From: Strigamia acuminata
Lineage: Eukaryota; Arthropoda; Chilopoda; Geophilomorpha; Linotaeniidae
Assembly (NCBI GenBank): GCA_949358305.1
Contig: OX442314.1
Location: forward strand, 10,905,060 to 10,969,059
Direction of reading: 5' to 3'
DNA: 64,000 nt
Numbering within the stretch: the first letter of the stretch is position 1; each line of letters starts with the position of its first letter. The translations under genes were made by a program, and so were the position numbers. Shown piece by piece: positions 10,417 through 20,575 of this stretch. The notes below the pieces were generated by a model, which saw nothing but the letters and a program-made list of their open reading frames with translations, was not told the origin of the DNA and did no database searches.

Positions 10417-13400
10417 TGTCGGATAAAGGCTTCTTGTGTCGGCTCGATTTGGTTGATGTAACTAGGGTCCGGCAAAAATGTAACTCTTTCTCCCGTCACG
10501 AAATGGGCAGGAGTTAGGCTCTCAGGTTCATCGGGCTTCTCATAAACGTAGGTTAGCGGACGATGATTCAACACAGCTTCCACTTGGGTGAGGAGAGTGT
10601 TCAATTGGAAAAAGTTTAATGATGCAGTCCCAATGATTTTCTTCAAGCAGGATTTGACTGTCTTCACCATCCTTTCCCAAAATCCCCCCCACCACGGGCT
10701 ATGTTCAACTATAAACTTCCAATTGATCCCCTTGTTGCATAGATAATTCTTGAACGACTCATCCTTGGTATTGTTCAATAATGCAGCCAATTCTTTGTTG
10801 GTACGGCGAAAAGTTGTCCCGTTGTTGCTATATAATGTTTTTGGTAATCCACGGCGACTCACAAATCGTTCGAACGCGTCGACAAAATCAGGCGTGTTGA
10901 GCGAGGGCACCAATTCGAGATGCACCGCTCGGATGTTAGCACAAGTAAACAATGCGATGTATGCCTTTGTTTTGCATCCTCTTATGTACAGGGGTCCCGC
11001 GAAGTCGACTCCTGTGACCGCAAATGGCTCGCAACGAGTGATTCTGTCAAATGGCAGCAATCCGGGTGATTCTTGCATCAATTTTCCCTGCACCTTCTTG
11101 CACGTGACACATCGACTTAACGTTGACTTTAAGGTTCTCCTTGCGGCTGGTGTCCAGTATGATTCTCTAAATTGGGCGAGCGTTGCTGTCAAGCCGCAGT
11201 GGAGAACCTGTGAATGAGAATGCGAAAATATTAGTTTGGTCAATTCGCATTTTTGTGGTAACACGATAGGTTGTGTTGCTGTTTGTTCATCTTTGGAGGT
11301 TTGTAGTCTGGTCCTCAGTCTCATTACTCCATTTGCATCGATGAACGGGTTGAGCAGCTTTAATTTGGATGCTGCCATCAATGGTTTCCCCTCGGTCAGC
11401 TGCTTCATTTCTGCGGCGTAGTGTTGCCGTTGTGAAGCGATGATCAATTTTTGCTTTGCCGTCACGAGTTCCTCTGCATTCAAAACCCCTTGTTGACGGT
11501 GTCCGCTGTCGGCTTTTTGTTTTGAGTTGTGTGCGAAACAATAGCACCAGGCCCACACTCGACACGTGCGTAAGTACGACCTAGAAATTGGAAATGCAAT
11601 GTTTTGATTATTTTTTTGTTGAACTGCATTCGCGTGGGTTTCTCCGCTTGGCTCCTCGTGTTCGTCAGCCTCGCTGTCCAATTCGTCTGGGTCTATGGTT
11701 AATTCCATCTTATTATTTGGCCAGTTCTCTTGTTCTTCACTTAGCCATTTTGGCCCTTTCCACCACAGTTCGTCATTTGTCAGCTCCGCTGCATCAATGC
11801 CTCTTGTCAGTCGGTCGGCTGGATTTTCCGGGCCCGCGACGTGTTTCCATGCCTTTACATGCGATTTTTCTCTGATTTCGATCGCTCTATTGTTTATAAA
11901 CGTTGGTGGTCGCTTGGATGTGTTTGTTATCCAATGCAAGCAGATCTGACTGTCGGTCCAGTAATGGTATCGGTTGCAGTCCATCACCTCCATTAATTGG
12001 TCTCTGAGGCGTACTGCAAGAAGGGCGCCCATTAGTTCTAGTTTGGGCAGCGTCAATTGTTTTACTGGAGCCACTCTAGATTTAGAAAATAAAAAACTTA
12101 TTATTATTGAGTTTTCTTCCTTTCTGCGCATATAAGCCACAGCGCCATAAGCTCTCGGGCTGGCGTCGCAGAATATATGAATTTCGTTTTCTTGATGTGG
12201 CTTAAATCCAATCCATCTTGGCAGTTGAACTTCTTTCAAATTGGGGATTTGTTTCGCCCATTTTTCCCAAGTTTCTTGCATTTCTTCATTTAATTTTTTG
12301 TCCCACTTCAATTTTCTTATCCATAAAGTTTGGAAAAAAATCTTTGCCGTGATGGTGAAGGGACTCGCAAAACCCAATGGGTCGAAAATCTGTGCTGTTA
12401 TGCATATGACTCTTCGTTTGGTGATTTGTTTGGTTCCAACGTCTTCTGCAATTTCTACAGCAAGGCCTATCTGGTCTGAGTTTGGACTCCATCGCAATCC
12501 CAAAACCTTGGTTTCCTCGTCGTTCATCAGGTCGCGGTCGGATGGGACTTCTCGTCGCATTATTGCTCGCAATTTGGTCGAATTTGTCTGCCATTTCACG
12601 AACTCCATTCCTGCTGCGGCTATGATGACGCGCGCCTGTCGAAAAATTTCTTCTGCCTTTCTCTCGCTGTCCAGGGAAGATATCAAATCGTCCATGTAGA
12701 GAAATCGATTTATGAATTCGACGGCTAGTGGAAATTCGTCTTTAAATTTCTTCAAATGGTGCTTTATGGTCGCACTCAGCAGGAATGGGCTGGGGGCGGC
12801 TCCGAACAGCACTCGAGTTTGGCGTAAAATCTTGATTATTGCTCGTCCAATTCCGTCCCACAGCTCATCGATCCAAAAAAAGCGTGTTGCATCGCGATCC
12901 CTCATGGCAATCTCTATCTGATGAAATGCTTTCTTGATATCGGCTATTAATGCAAACTCATGAATTCGAAACTTTAGCAAAATAAAAATCAAAGATGGGA
13001 GTAGATTGGCTCCCTTTGATAAACAGTCATTTAGAGACAATTGGCCCTTTTTATGTGAAGAAGCGTCGAATACTATTCGCAATTTGGTCGTCACTCGCTC
13101 TTCCTTGACCACAGGCCTGTGTGGCATGTAGTAAACGGGACCGGAAATTTCGCCTTTTGGCACCTCTTCAACAATGCTCTGCTCGATCTGCTCATCAATG
13201 ACTTTTTTATACTCGAGATATAAATTGGGCTGCTTACGGAAACGACGTATCAAATTGAGAAATCTCTGCTCGGCGATTTGGTAGTTGTCAGCGAGTTCAT
13301 CCGGATTCACTGTCCACGGTAGTTGGACGGAATAATGGCTTCCTGTCCAGTTGATGGTTTGATCGAATTTTTTCATTATCTCCTCATCTCCCGTGGTGGT

Positions 13401-15374
13401 CATGGACTCGTGCTGGACTCCAATCGATTCAAGCTCCCAAAATTTTCGTAACAGGTCGTCTGTGAAAGGAATAATAGTTATTTTGTTGGCCTGTGTCGGC
13501 GACGCGATGAGTTGTGTCCCCTGCGTCGTTTGTCCGTGCAACGTCCAACCCAAAATTGTGTTTACAGCAGCCAAATTTTCCTCGATAAATTTGGATTGAC
13601 CCGTGGTAATTTTGTTGTAATGATCCACGCCAAGCAGAATGTCTACTTCGCTCGAATGCAAGGCGGCCTGTCTGCAGTTCACTTGGATTCCCAAGTCTTT
13701 TAATTTGCTGCTTAACTGGGGGGTCGGAATTTCAGTTGGAGTGGTCGTGCATCGTGGCGTTTCAATTGCGTCGATTAATATGGCTGGAGATGTTCCATTG
13801 ATCGGTTGTATCTTCACCTGGACTCGGTTTCTCACTTCCATCTTGGGATGCTGACCAAAAGTGGCGAAGTTTATTTTCTCCGTGCCCAATTTTTTCAATT
13901 TCAATTTCTGGGCCACGTCGGCGCGAATAAACGTGCGTTGCGCTCCGCCGTCTATGTAGCAGACACCCCTGGTTTGCAGCTTCTCTCCGCTTAATTGTGC
14001 CATTTGAATCATCAAAAACTCGACAGCTGGTCGGTTTACGCTGACAACTGCATTTTGTTTAATTTCAGTCGCCTCAATTTGTCTTTCGGAACTCGATTCG
14101 TTGTTTGCTGTCGATTTTGGCTTGGTGCACAAATATGTGTGGTGCTGTCCCTCGCATCGAAAGCACTTCATTGACGTGCGGCATTCTTTGGTCGGGTGCG
14201 GTGTTCGTCCGAGACACCGAAAACAAACGTTTTTTGCTTTTAGTTTTGCCATTCGCTCCTCGGCGTTGAGTGGGCAGACTTTTTGATCATGGCTCTTCGA
14301 TTCGCAAAATTGGCAGGCTTTGACAGCAATCGACATCATCGACGCGGAGCTTTCTTGGACTCTCTTGTCTTTCCTGTCGAATCGTCTCTTCTCCCTCTTG
14401 AAGCTCGGAGCGTCGGGAGTCACGTTCGATTTTTGATGTGATGCAGTCTGTTTTGATTGGCTCGCCATCATTTCGTATTGCGCTTCTTTCGTCACGAAAT
14501 CGTGCAGCCAGTTCATGAGGCGGGGGACCGATCGTTCCGCAGCGTTCTCTCGATCATATTCACGCATCAGTGTGCGTGGGATTGCTGTGGCCAGTGTGGG
14601 AAACAGCGTCCTTTGATACTCCTCGAGGCCCACGTCGATGTTGCTCAAATTCTCGATGTTTATCTCGACGTGACGGTGCAAACGCTGCAGTCCAGCATGA
14701 TCCTTTTCGTCTTTTACTGCAGGCAAAACGGATAAATTATTTATAAATCGATTTTCAAGCAAAAGTTTATCGCCATATTTCTTTTTTAGGCGATCAACTG
14801 CGACCAGGTAATTTGGTACAGTAATTTCTAACGCTTTGATGTCATTCAAAGCGTCCCCGTGCAGATACGTGCGCAGGTGAAGCAACTTATTTATATTGTC
14901 CAACTGTGTATCGTCTCCATACTGCACGCTAAATGTTCTCCAGAACCCACTCCAATCCTCTGGCCGCCTATCGTCAAATTTTGGCACTTCCAACGGTTTT
15001 CGTTTTATAGAACTGTTAATTGTTGGGTTCAATGGTGGCGGTAAATTTTGAGGCACAGCGGGCTGAACTGGATAATTCCGAGCAGTGTACGTCATAATGG
15101 CGGCTCTAGTTGATGCAGCGCGGTCCTCTATGGCGTCGATCGCGTTGCTCACCTCGTCCACCTCAAGGTCATTTTTTGCCAAGTCCATGGCCAAATCACT
15201 GGCTTTTGTAACGCAAAGCATTTTCCCCACCAGTTGATCTGTCCAGATGCTGAGCACGTCTTTGGTCACCACCGGCACGCCAGCAAAGGCAGTTGTAATG
15301 GCGGCCATTAATGTCTCTGCAGCCTGGATGGCTGTGGTCAAGGCCCTTCTCTTCAATTCAAATTTCGGAGGCAT
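10356..15374 (-). CDS. BEL/Pao gag-pol polyprotein
   Basis: About 1,670 codons from the ATG at 15374 (MPPKFELKRR), 26 bases after the primer site. In order: gag with a DUF1759-like region (LEVPKFDDRRPEDWSGFW), zinc knuckles (CQFCESKSHDQKVC; CFRCEGQHHTYLC), aspartic protease (YIDGGAQRTF, about residue 472), Pao-type reverse transcriptase (YMDD about residue 892), RNase H (IFCDASPRAYGAVAY), an integrase zinc region (HCGLTATLAQF...CVTCKK), the catalytic integrase core (VTGVDFAGPLY...YSNNGTTF) and the start of the C-terminal DUF5641 domain. The last domain leaves this frame near 10395-10416 and goes on in the next frame, so the reported end is not the natural one. Confidence 0.93.
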   Translation of the reverse strand: MPPKFELKRRALTTAIQAAETLMAAITTAFAGVPVVTKDVLSIWTDQLVGKMLCVTKASDLAMDLAKNDLEVDEVSNAIDAIEDRAASTRAAIMTYTARNYPVQPAVPQNLPPPLNPTINSSIKRKPLEVPKFDDRRPEDWSGFWRTFSVQYGDDTQLDNINKLLHLRTYLHGDALNDIKALEITVPNYLVAVDRLKKKYGDKLLLENRFINNLSVLPAVKDEKDHAGLQRLHRHVEINIENLSNIDVGLEEYQRTLFPTLATAIPRTLMREYDRENAAERSVPRLMNWLHDFVTKEAQYEMMASQSKQTASHQKSNVTPDAPSFKREKRRFDRKDKRVQESSASMMSIAVKACQFCESKSHDQKVCPLNAEERMAKLKAKNVCFRCLGRTPHPTKECRTSMKCFRCEGQHHTYLCTKPKSTANNESSSERQIEATEIKQNAVVSVNRPAVEFLMIQMAQLSGEKLQTRGVCYIDGGAQRTFIRADVAQKLKLKKLGTEKINFATFGQHPKMEVRNRVQVKIQPINGTSPAILIDAIETPRCTTTPTEIPTPQLSSKLKDLGIQVNCRQAALHSSEVDILLGVDHYNKITTGQSKFIEENLAAVNTILGWTLHGQTTQGTQLIASPTQANKITIIPFTDDLLRKFWELESIGVQHESMTTTGDEEIMKKFDQTINWTGSHYSVQLPWTVNPDELADNYQIAEQRFLNLIRRFRKQPNLYLEYKKVIDEQIEQSIVEEVPKGEISGPVYYMPHRPVVKEERVTTKLRIVFDASSHKKGQLSLNDCLSKGANLLPSLIFILLKFRIHEFALIADIKKAFHQIEIAMRDRDATRFFWIDELWDGIGRAIIKILRQTRVLFGAAPSPFLLSATIKHHLKKFKDEFPLAVEFINRFLYMDDLISSLDSERKAEEIFRQARVIIAAAGMEFVKWQTNSTKLRAIMRREVPSDRDLMNDEETKVLGLRWSPNSDQIGLAVEIAEDVGTKQITKRRVICITAQIFDPLGFASPFTITAKIFFQTLWIRKLKWDKKLNEEMQETWEKWAKQIPNLKEVQLPRWIGFKPHQENEIHIFCDASPRAYGAVAYMRRKEENSIIISFLFSKSRVAPVKQLTLPKLELMGALLAVRLRDQLMEVMDCNRYHYWTDSQICLHWITNTSKRPPTFINNRAIEIREKSHVKAWKHVAGPENPADRLTRGIDAAELTNDELWWKGPKWLSEEQENWPNNKMELTIDPDELDSEADEHEEPSGETHANAVQQKNNQNIAFPISRSYLRTCRVWAWCYCFAHNSKQKADSGHRQQGVLNAEELVTAKQKLIIASQRQHYAAEMKQLTEGKPLMAASKLKLLNPFIDANGVMRLRTRLQTSKDEQTATQPIVLPQKCELTKLIFSHSHSQVLHCGLTATLAQFRESYWTPAARRTLKSTLSRCVTCKKVQGKLMQESPGLLPFDRITRCEPFAVTGVDFAGPLYIRGCKTKAYIALFTCANIRAVHLELVPSLNTPDFVDAFERFVSRRGLPKTLYSNNGTTFRRTNKELAALLNNTKDESFKNYLCNKGINWKFIVEHSPWWGGFWERMVKTVKSCLKKIIGTASLNFFQLNTLLTQVEAVLNHRPLTYVYEKPDEPESLTPAHFVTGERVTFLPDPSYINQIEPTQEAFIRQWRHRQKPCFLFGVVGKKNT

Positions 15375-15400
15375 TTTTTTTACTTGCAGTTTGGGGTACT

Positions 15401-15417
15401 CCCGGGTTTCGGCACCA
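15401..15417 (-). other. Primer-binding site, BEL/Pao
   Basis: On the minus strand TGGTGCCGAAACCCGGG begins three bases inside the 5' LTR. It ends in TGG-complement form (tRNA ...CCA) and lies where BEL/Pao primer sites lie. The priming tRNA was not identified. Confidence 0.7.
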
Positions 15418-15420
15418 AAA

Positions 15421-15919
15421 TGTAGATTCCAATCGCTTTTAGTTGGTCTTTCTAAAGTCTCTGGCTTCTTTGTAACTTAAGTGTATGTTTTTGAAATAAA
15501 TCTGCAGCTTGCTTCCACCATGAATTTTGTACACTCACTGGGGTTAAACTTTATTGTCTTCAAAAAGATATATACAAAAACGCTCCTATTGGAGCACCAC
15601 TAATCCGATAATTGGCTTCAGCTGCATTCCTAGAAGGAGAGCTGAAGCCAGGTCATGTGACAATAATCTAACCCTCTTTAAATAAAAGGTTAATGACACT
15701 AAATGTGAAAGATAAACATGTTAAAATTGAATAAAAAATACACAAACACCAATGCAAAGTTATCAAGTTAAGAAATATAAAATAAAATAAATGACACTGA
15801 AACATTACATCAATTGAAATAAAAAATACACAAATATTAAATGTGGGATAAAAATACAAAATAACAAATAAATTCAACACATTAAAGGGAATGTGAACAG
15901 TAAAACGCCAGTTTTCACA
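15421..15919 (-). repeat. 5' LTR of the BEL/Pao element
   Basis: Partner of 9611-10109. Being at the upstream end on the minus strand, it carries the promoter of the element and is followed inwards by the primer-binding site. Confidence 0.95.
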
Positions 15920-17824
15920 CCGGTCGACGTCAACATCATCTCGAGTTGTCCTGGAACATCACCGTCGTCCAAGCACTTAAACGAAAAGCTCCTGATGCAA
16001 TAACCGACGTCCTTTGAGTTGACAAAACAAAAATGCAAAAATTTTTCAACTATCGACCAATCATGGTAACTGGCAGATTCCCCGCACACTTTGTAAGCAA
16101 GACAACAGCAAAATTCCTTAAACACGGTAATTTCGTCGTCCGGTGAAATATTTGTTCGACTATTAAGTTCCAAAAACTCCCTATCCAACTTTCCAGCTTC
16201 ACAAGCATCGATAATTTTAGATATTTTGTAAAAACAAATCGAAACCTTTCTTATTACGTCTCGTGCAGTCATGTTGTTGAACAATGCAATGTTCTGCAAG
16301 TTCTGCTGGAAATAAGACGACAGTGAAGACAAACTTTCTTCTATGTCTGACTTAACCGCGTTGTTTATTCCTTCGGAAACAGTTTTAGGGAGGCATTCTA
16401 GCAAATTGTCGATTAATGGGCGATAATCACGCATTGTGAAGTAGTCAATAAGAATTGATTTTTTAAGCTTGCTCCTGTCATGTGCATTTGAGAAAGAAAA
16501 AGTCAAATATCTGTCAAGCGTCGTTTCATTCCACTTGTTCTTATCAACTTCTTGTTCAGTCAAAACGGCACCATAATAGAATGCAAAGTATGAAGAATGC
16601 ATTTTAAAGGTAGTCATTTCTTCCTTTGTGCTTATATATTTTTTTGCAAGCAACTCCAGAAGATCCCATTCATAAGCATAAGGAAAGTTTCTAGAAAAAA
16701 ATCTGGACAAAATCTTTCTTCTGTGTTTGATACTGGTGTCGTTCAGCAATAAGTCGAGGTTATCCACATCTTGTGCTTCGTATAGGTTGGTGTAGATGTT
16801 CGAATATTGATGATCATATTGACATTTCTTCATTTTTGTAGGAGCATTTTTCCAGAAATCAATCAAACTTTCCTCATGTAAAAGCCTACCATCTCGGTAA
16901 GACAATGATTTTCGGATCATGTCATAAAAGTTGTCACCCGACACGAACAGATTTAGAATGCGTCTCGACGTGGGTTTGAATGAGTCAAGGTTGAAATATC
17001 TCAGCAAAGGCACGACAGGTGTCAATCCGTAATTTGAAGACAAAACGGTCCTCATTTGTTGCTCGTCCATTTCACCAAGTAAAAAGTTCATGATGCCGAC
17101 CTCGAAAGTGCAGAAACAATTTTGGCCGTGTTTGTTGTGGTGCTCAATTAAGTCCTGCAATTTACTTTGGCTTTAAACCAGCAACATGATAAGTGCATTT
17201 CTTTCGTCCAGGGTCATGACTGACCAGAAGTATTCCACTGCACATTGGTTTTTGTGGTCTATGGACAGGGAAAACATCTCAACTTTCTTGTTGAAAGTGT
17301 TCTTCGAAGAGTCCTTTTTCATCGTCATCCAATATTTATACATAATGAGTTTCAAGTTTAATTCCTGTTGTTCGTCAAAACTTTTTTTCAGAATGTTGGC
17401 ATTTTTGTTCCAAATATCCTCAACCACATCTGCGATGCAACACACGACGGCGATGTCAAATCTGGATTCGATCGTCAGATCTTGTAATTGTGCGAGAGAT
17501 CGCACCGTTTTGGTTAGATTTAATTGTCCAAATATTGTCCATTGAGTGCATTGGATTATAGAGTCCACAAGTTTTACGTTGAGAAAGTTGACACCAGTGA
17601 AAACTTGTGTATCTAAGAATTGTAGCAATTCCCACAACTGATTTCCGACAAGCCAAACCAATGAAGTCAGCATTGGTTTTAGTTCGTTAGGAATAACACA
17701 AACCTCCACTAGATCCCAAACAGCTTTTTTAGTGTCTAACCAATGCTGTCTACCATCGTTTGTAGTGTTCTTGCACTTATTTCGACTTTTGAACAGCACA
17801 ACCGAAGTTTTGACAAGTGCAATA

Positions 17825-19443
17825 CTAGTGGAAAGCATAAGTTTGGAAACATCAATAATTCCAAAAAATATTTTTTCTTTCACCTTTGTTGTGTGGAAAT
17901 AAATGATTGACAAATATGACGAGTTAATACACATTGTTGCCCTTTTATTCAGCTTCAAAACAAAGTGTTTAAACTAAAAAAAAAATAAAAAATAAGAGAG
18001 ATGTGATGATTTTTCTTCATCTGTTCCGAAGCAAAAATATGAAAAAAATATGGAAAAATGCAAAAGTTTAGAAACTTGAAGTAAAAAAATTAAAACCACC
18101 ATTATAAATGACTTTTACCTCAGTATTTGGTAAGATGGCGCTTTCTCCTGATCACTGCAACAATCCTTCTCGCCATTGATGATGTCAGTTTTTGTCATTC
18201 TCTGTGGTGATTGATTCCCACACTTGTGTTATTGCAGCTTTCATTTCTGGGTTTGTGAGCTCTTAATCGTTTATTCATCAACAGCCAAATATTTTCCATC
18301 GGATTCATATCTGGTGAGTCACCTGACCAAGGTAAAAGTGATTTTTTTTGTTTAAAACCATTTCATTATGGTCTTGGCCATATGGAAGGGTGCTCCATCT
18401 TGCATGAAGGTTACTTGTTGGCCCAAATATAACTCTCTTTGATGGCAATAGACTTTCCTTGAGAATCTGTTGATATTTCCCAGCATTCACTGTTCCTTCT
18501 ATCAATGTTAACTGTCCTAGGCCTGTGGAGGATATGCAAACCCAGATCATTAGGCTGAGGTGATACTTCACAGCGGTGTTCAGACATTTTGGATTATTTT
18601 CTTTGCCTTTTCATTGTCAAACATGGACTCCCTGGTCCCCAAATGACAAGTAGAACTTAGAATTATCGAAGAAAATAACCGAATTCCACATTTCCGTGGC
18701 TCATGCATGCCACTTACGAATTTGTTTGTTGTTCATGTATGATTTGCATCCTGGAACTCCGGATCTGTAGCCCATACTTTTAAGTTTCCATAGAACAATG
18801 TCTTTTGGGACTGTTATACCTGGTTCAAGTTGCCATTTAATGTGTTATTCCTTGGCAGAGAGCTTTGGTTGATTCCTGACAAGTGTTTTGAGGATCTGAA
18901 TCTTGCATTCTGTAGATTTTAGGCATCTTCCAGAACGTTTTCTAGCCGATTTGACCTTTCCATTATCTTCTTTTACACATTTACAAGCATTTGTTGATGC
19001 AGGATGGGGACATCTTCAAAAAGTTAGCAATTTCAGTCAAGAGTTTTCTTCTTAGCTCGCATGTTCACTAAAATTTGTTTTTCATCCGGACTCAACACCA
19101 TGTTTGATCTTAAGTGATTTTATGTTACAATCACGTGACTAGTTATCTGATTTGACTGTGTAAATGCTTCTACGTCATGTGTAATCGTCAAGTTTCTAAA
19201 CTTTTGCAACAAGGAACACATATTTCCATATTTTTGCTTCGGAACAGATGAAGAAAAATCATCATATCTCTCTCATTTTTTATTTTTTTTTTAGTTCAAA
19301 CACTTTGTTTTGAAGCTGAATAAAAGGGCAACAATGTGCATTAACTCGTCATATTTGTCAATCATTTATTTCCACACAACAAAGGTGAAAGAAAAAATAT
19401 TTTTTGGAAATATTGATGTTTCCAAACTTATGCTTTCCACTAG
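17825..19443 (-). mobile_element. Tc1/mariner-like transposon with ~255-bp inverted repeats
   Basis: The 1619-bp element is flanked by TA (17823-17824 and 19444-19445). Its terminal inverted repeats are long, about 17825-18079 and 19189-19443, beginning CTAGTGGAAAGCATAAGTTT. Inside, on the minus strand, lies a decayed transposase. It is inserted in the first codons of F2: joining the flanks restores the family reading (LPSLTHIALVKTSVVL). The apparent N-terminus upstream of SIALVKTS in the uninterrupted frame is transposon sequence. Confidence 0.88.
18230..18600 (-). pseudogene. Tc1-like transposase remnant
   Basis: One frame at 18305-18571 reads MIWVCISSTGLGQLTLIEG and AGKYQQILKESLLPS. Neighbouring frames read QDGAPFHMAKTIMKWF and SPDMNPMENIW, all classic pieces of the Tc1 DDE catalytic region. 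They lie in different frames, so the gene is broken by at least two indels. The N-terminal DNA-binding half toward 19.1 kb was not clearly recognised. Confidence 0.75.
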
Positions 19444-19480
19444 TATGTGTGAGACTGGGCAAGTCTAAAATGGTGCTCAT

Positions 19481-20575
19481 GTTCTGGAAGCATATATTTT
19501 TTCCACAGCATCTACAAAATAAGTTATTTATGGGAGGGTGTTAATATTAAAATTTGAACTAGACGATATGGCATCACAAATCTCACATGTTGAAGCGATT
19601 TTACAGGCGTGTCTCCAAACTTTAAGACGTGGCGCAAAAATGAACGAGTTCAGGCATTGATCGTTTACAATCCGTTCTGGAATTCAAACAGATACATTCA
19701 TTATTACTTCACACTAATAATCTTGACTAGCGCATACTTTAAACCTCACTGCCGTAAATTTAAAGTCACAGTTAACTAATGTCCTCGATCGCGCAGATTC
19801 TTAAAACTCCAGCCAGGCCAGGCGTGAGTGGTGCACCTACTAATACTTTATTTCATTCCACCTTTTTACTTATAGTGTACTTGCATATTCGTGATAATGA
19901 CACCTAACGACATTAAAATCTGTTTTTATTTTTTTTATCAATTGGATACCGATAACGAGAACAGATATAAACAAGCTAAACTCTATTTGCAGTTTGCACT
20001 ATACGCTCCTGGAATGAGGCTAACTCTAAAATTGAACACAGGGCTCCGCCACCGGTTGATCTCGAAGCAAACTGAAGCTACCGGTAGTTGATTGCATTTT
20101 ATTTACATAATGTGGCGAAAACATTTTATTAGTCGTCGTTACCAAATATATTATAGAATTCATAGTAGTTTTCACCGTATTAAAATTATAATTTAAAGGT
20201 GTTAAAACTATTTCTCGAGGATGTCATTAGTGTCATAACCTGGCAATTGAACACAAAAAAATTAAACCAAACTTGATGTGCACCAAAATAAATATAAGAA
20301 AATACATTGCCATCAATCTGTCCAGCAATATAACATTTAACATTTTTTTGAAAATACATTAATTTATTACAAGTTGCTGGAATTAAGAACCATGGGACAT
20401 GCCTCACATCAAATTTTATGTTTATTGTCCACACCTTAGTGAATGTGTTTCACTTACAATTTAAAAAATTAATGCTACAAATTGCACAAACTTTCGGCTT
20501 TAGAAACGAGAAGTAAACTGGTAAATTTAGTTGAAGCTTAGTTGAAACAGTTTGAACCTACACAAATATGTATGT
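19481..20575. repeat. F-family spacer between F2 and F3
   Basis: Blocks at 19690-19840 (CCAGGCGTGAGTGGTGCA) and 20000-20180 (AAGCAAACTGAAGCTACCGG) match the spacer at 36050-36500 between F5 and F6. The end (20375-20575, CTGGAATTAAGAACCATGGG) matches 7617-7800. The tandem duplication unit therefore includes the spacers. There is no other gene. Confidence 0.7.

Larger units (their letters stand above)
9611..15919 (-). mobile_element. Full-length BEL/Pao LTR retrotransposon, very young
   Basis: The element is 6309 bp with two 499-bp LTRs (9611-10109 and 15421-15919), between which I see a single difference (9805 A, 15615 G). It is flanked by the 5-bp target duplication CCGGT (9606-9610 and 15920-15924). 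A primer-binding site and a polypurine tract are in place. The polyprotein is open except for one frameshift near its end. It interrupts the F2 gene. Confidence 0.95.
9557..19480 (-). pseudogene. F2: F-family gene split by BEL/Pao and Tc1 insertions and a stop codon
   Basis: The gene lies in three pieces on the minus strand. The start (MSTILDLPSL) is at 19446-19480, the body at 15920-17824, and the last residues with the family stop (TYLD-stop) at 9557-9610. A Tc1-like element with a TA duplication sits about twelve codons after the start. A BEL/Pao element with a CCGGT duplication sits near the 3' end. A TAA at 17173-17175 interrupts the body in the same frame, where F6 reads GTESKLKDL. The reading joins cleanly across both insertions when compared with F5 and F6, which fixes the insertion points. 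Recognisable parts include SIDHKNQCAVEYFWS and FKEFCCCLAYKVC. Confidence 0.9.

Noticed and set aside
15668-15880. Hydrophobic 70-90 codon frames in the BEL/Pao LTRs
   Set aside because: Identical in both LTRs, with no recognisable protein; ordinary LTR sequence.
17869-17958. MKLNKRATMCINSS... as the true N-terminus of F2
   Set aside because: These codons lie in the Tc1 terminal repeat; the family N-terminus is found on the other side at 19446-19480.
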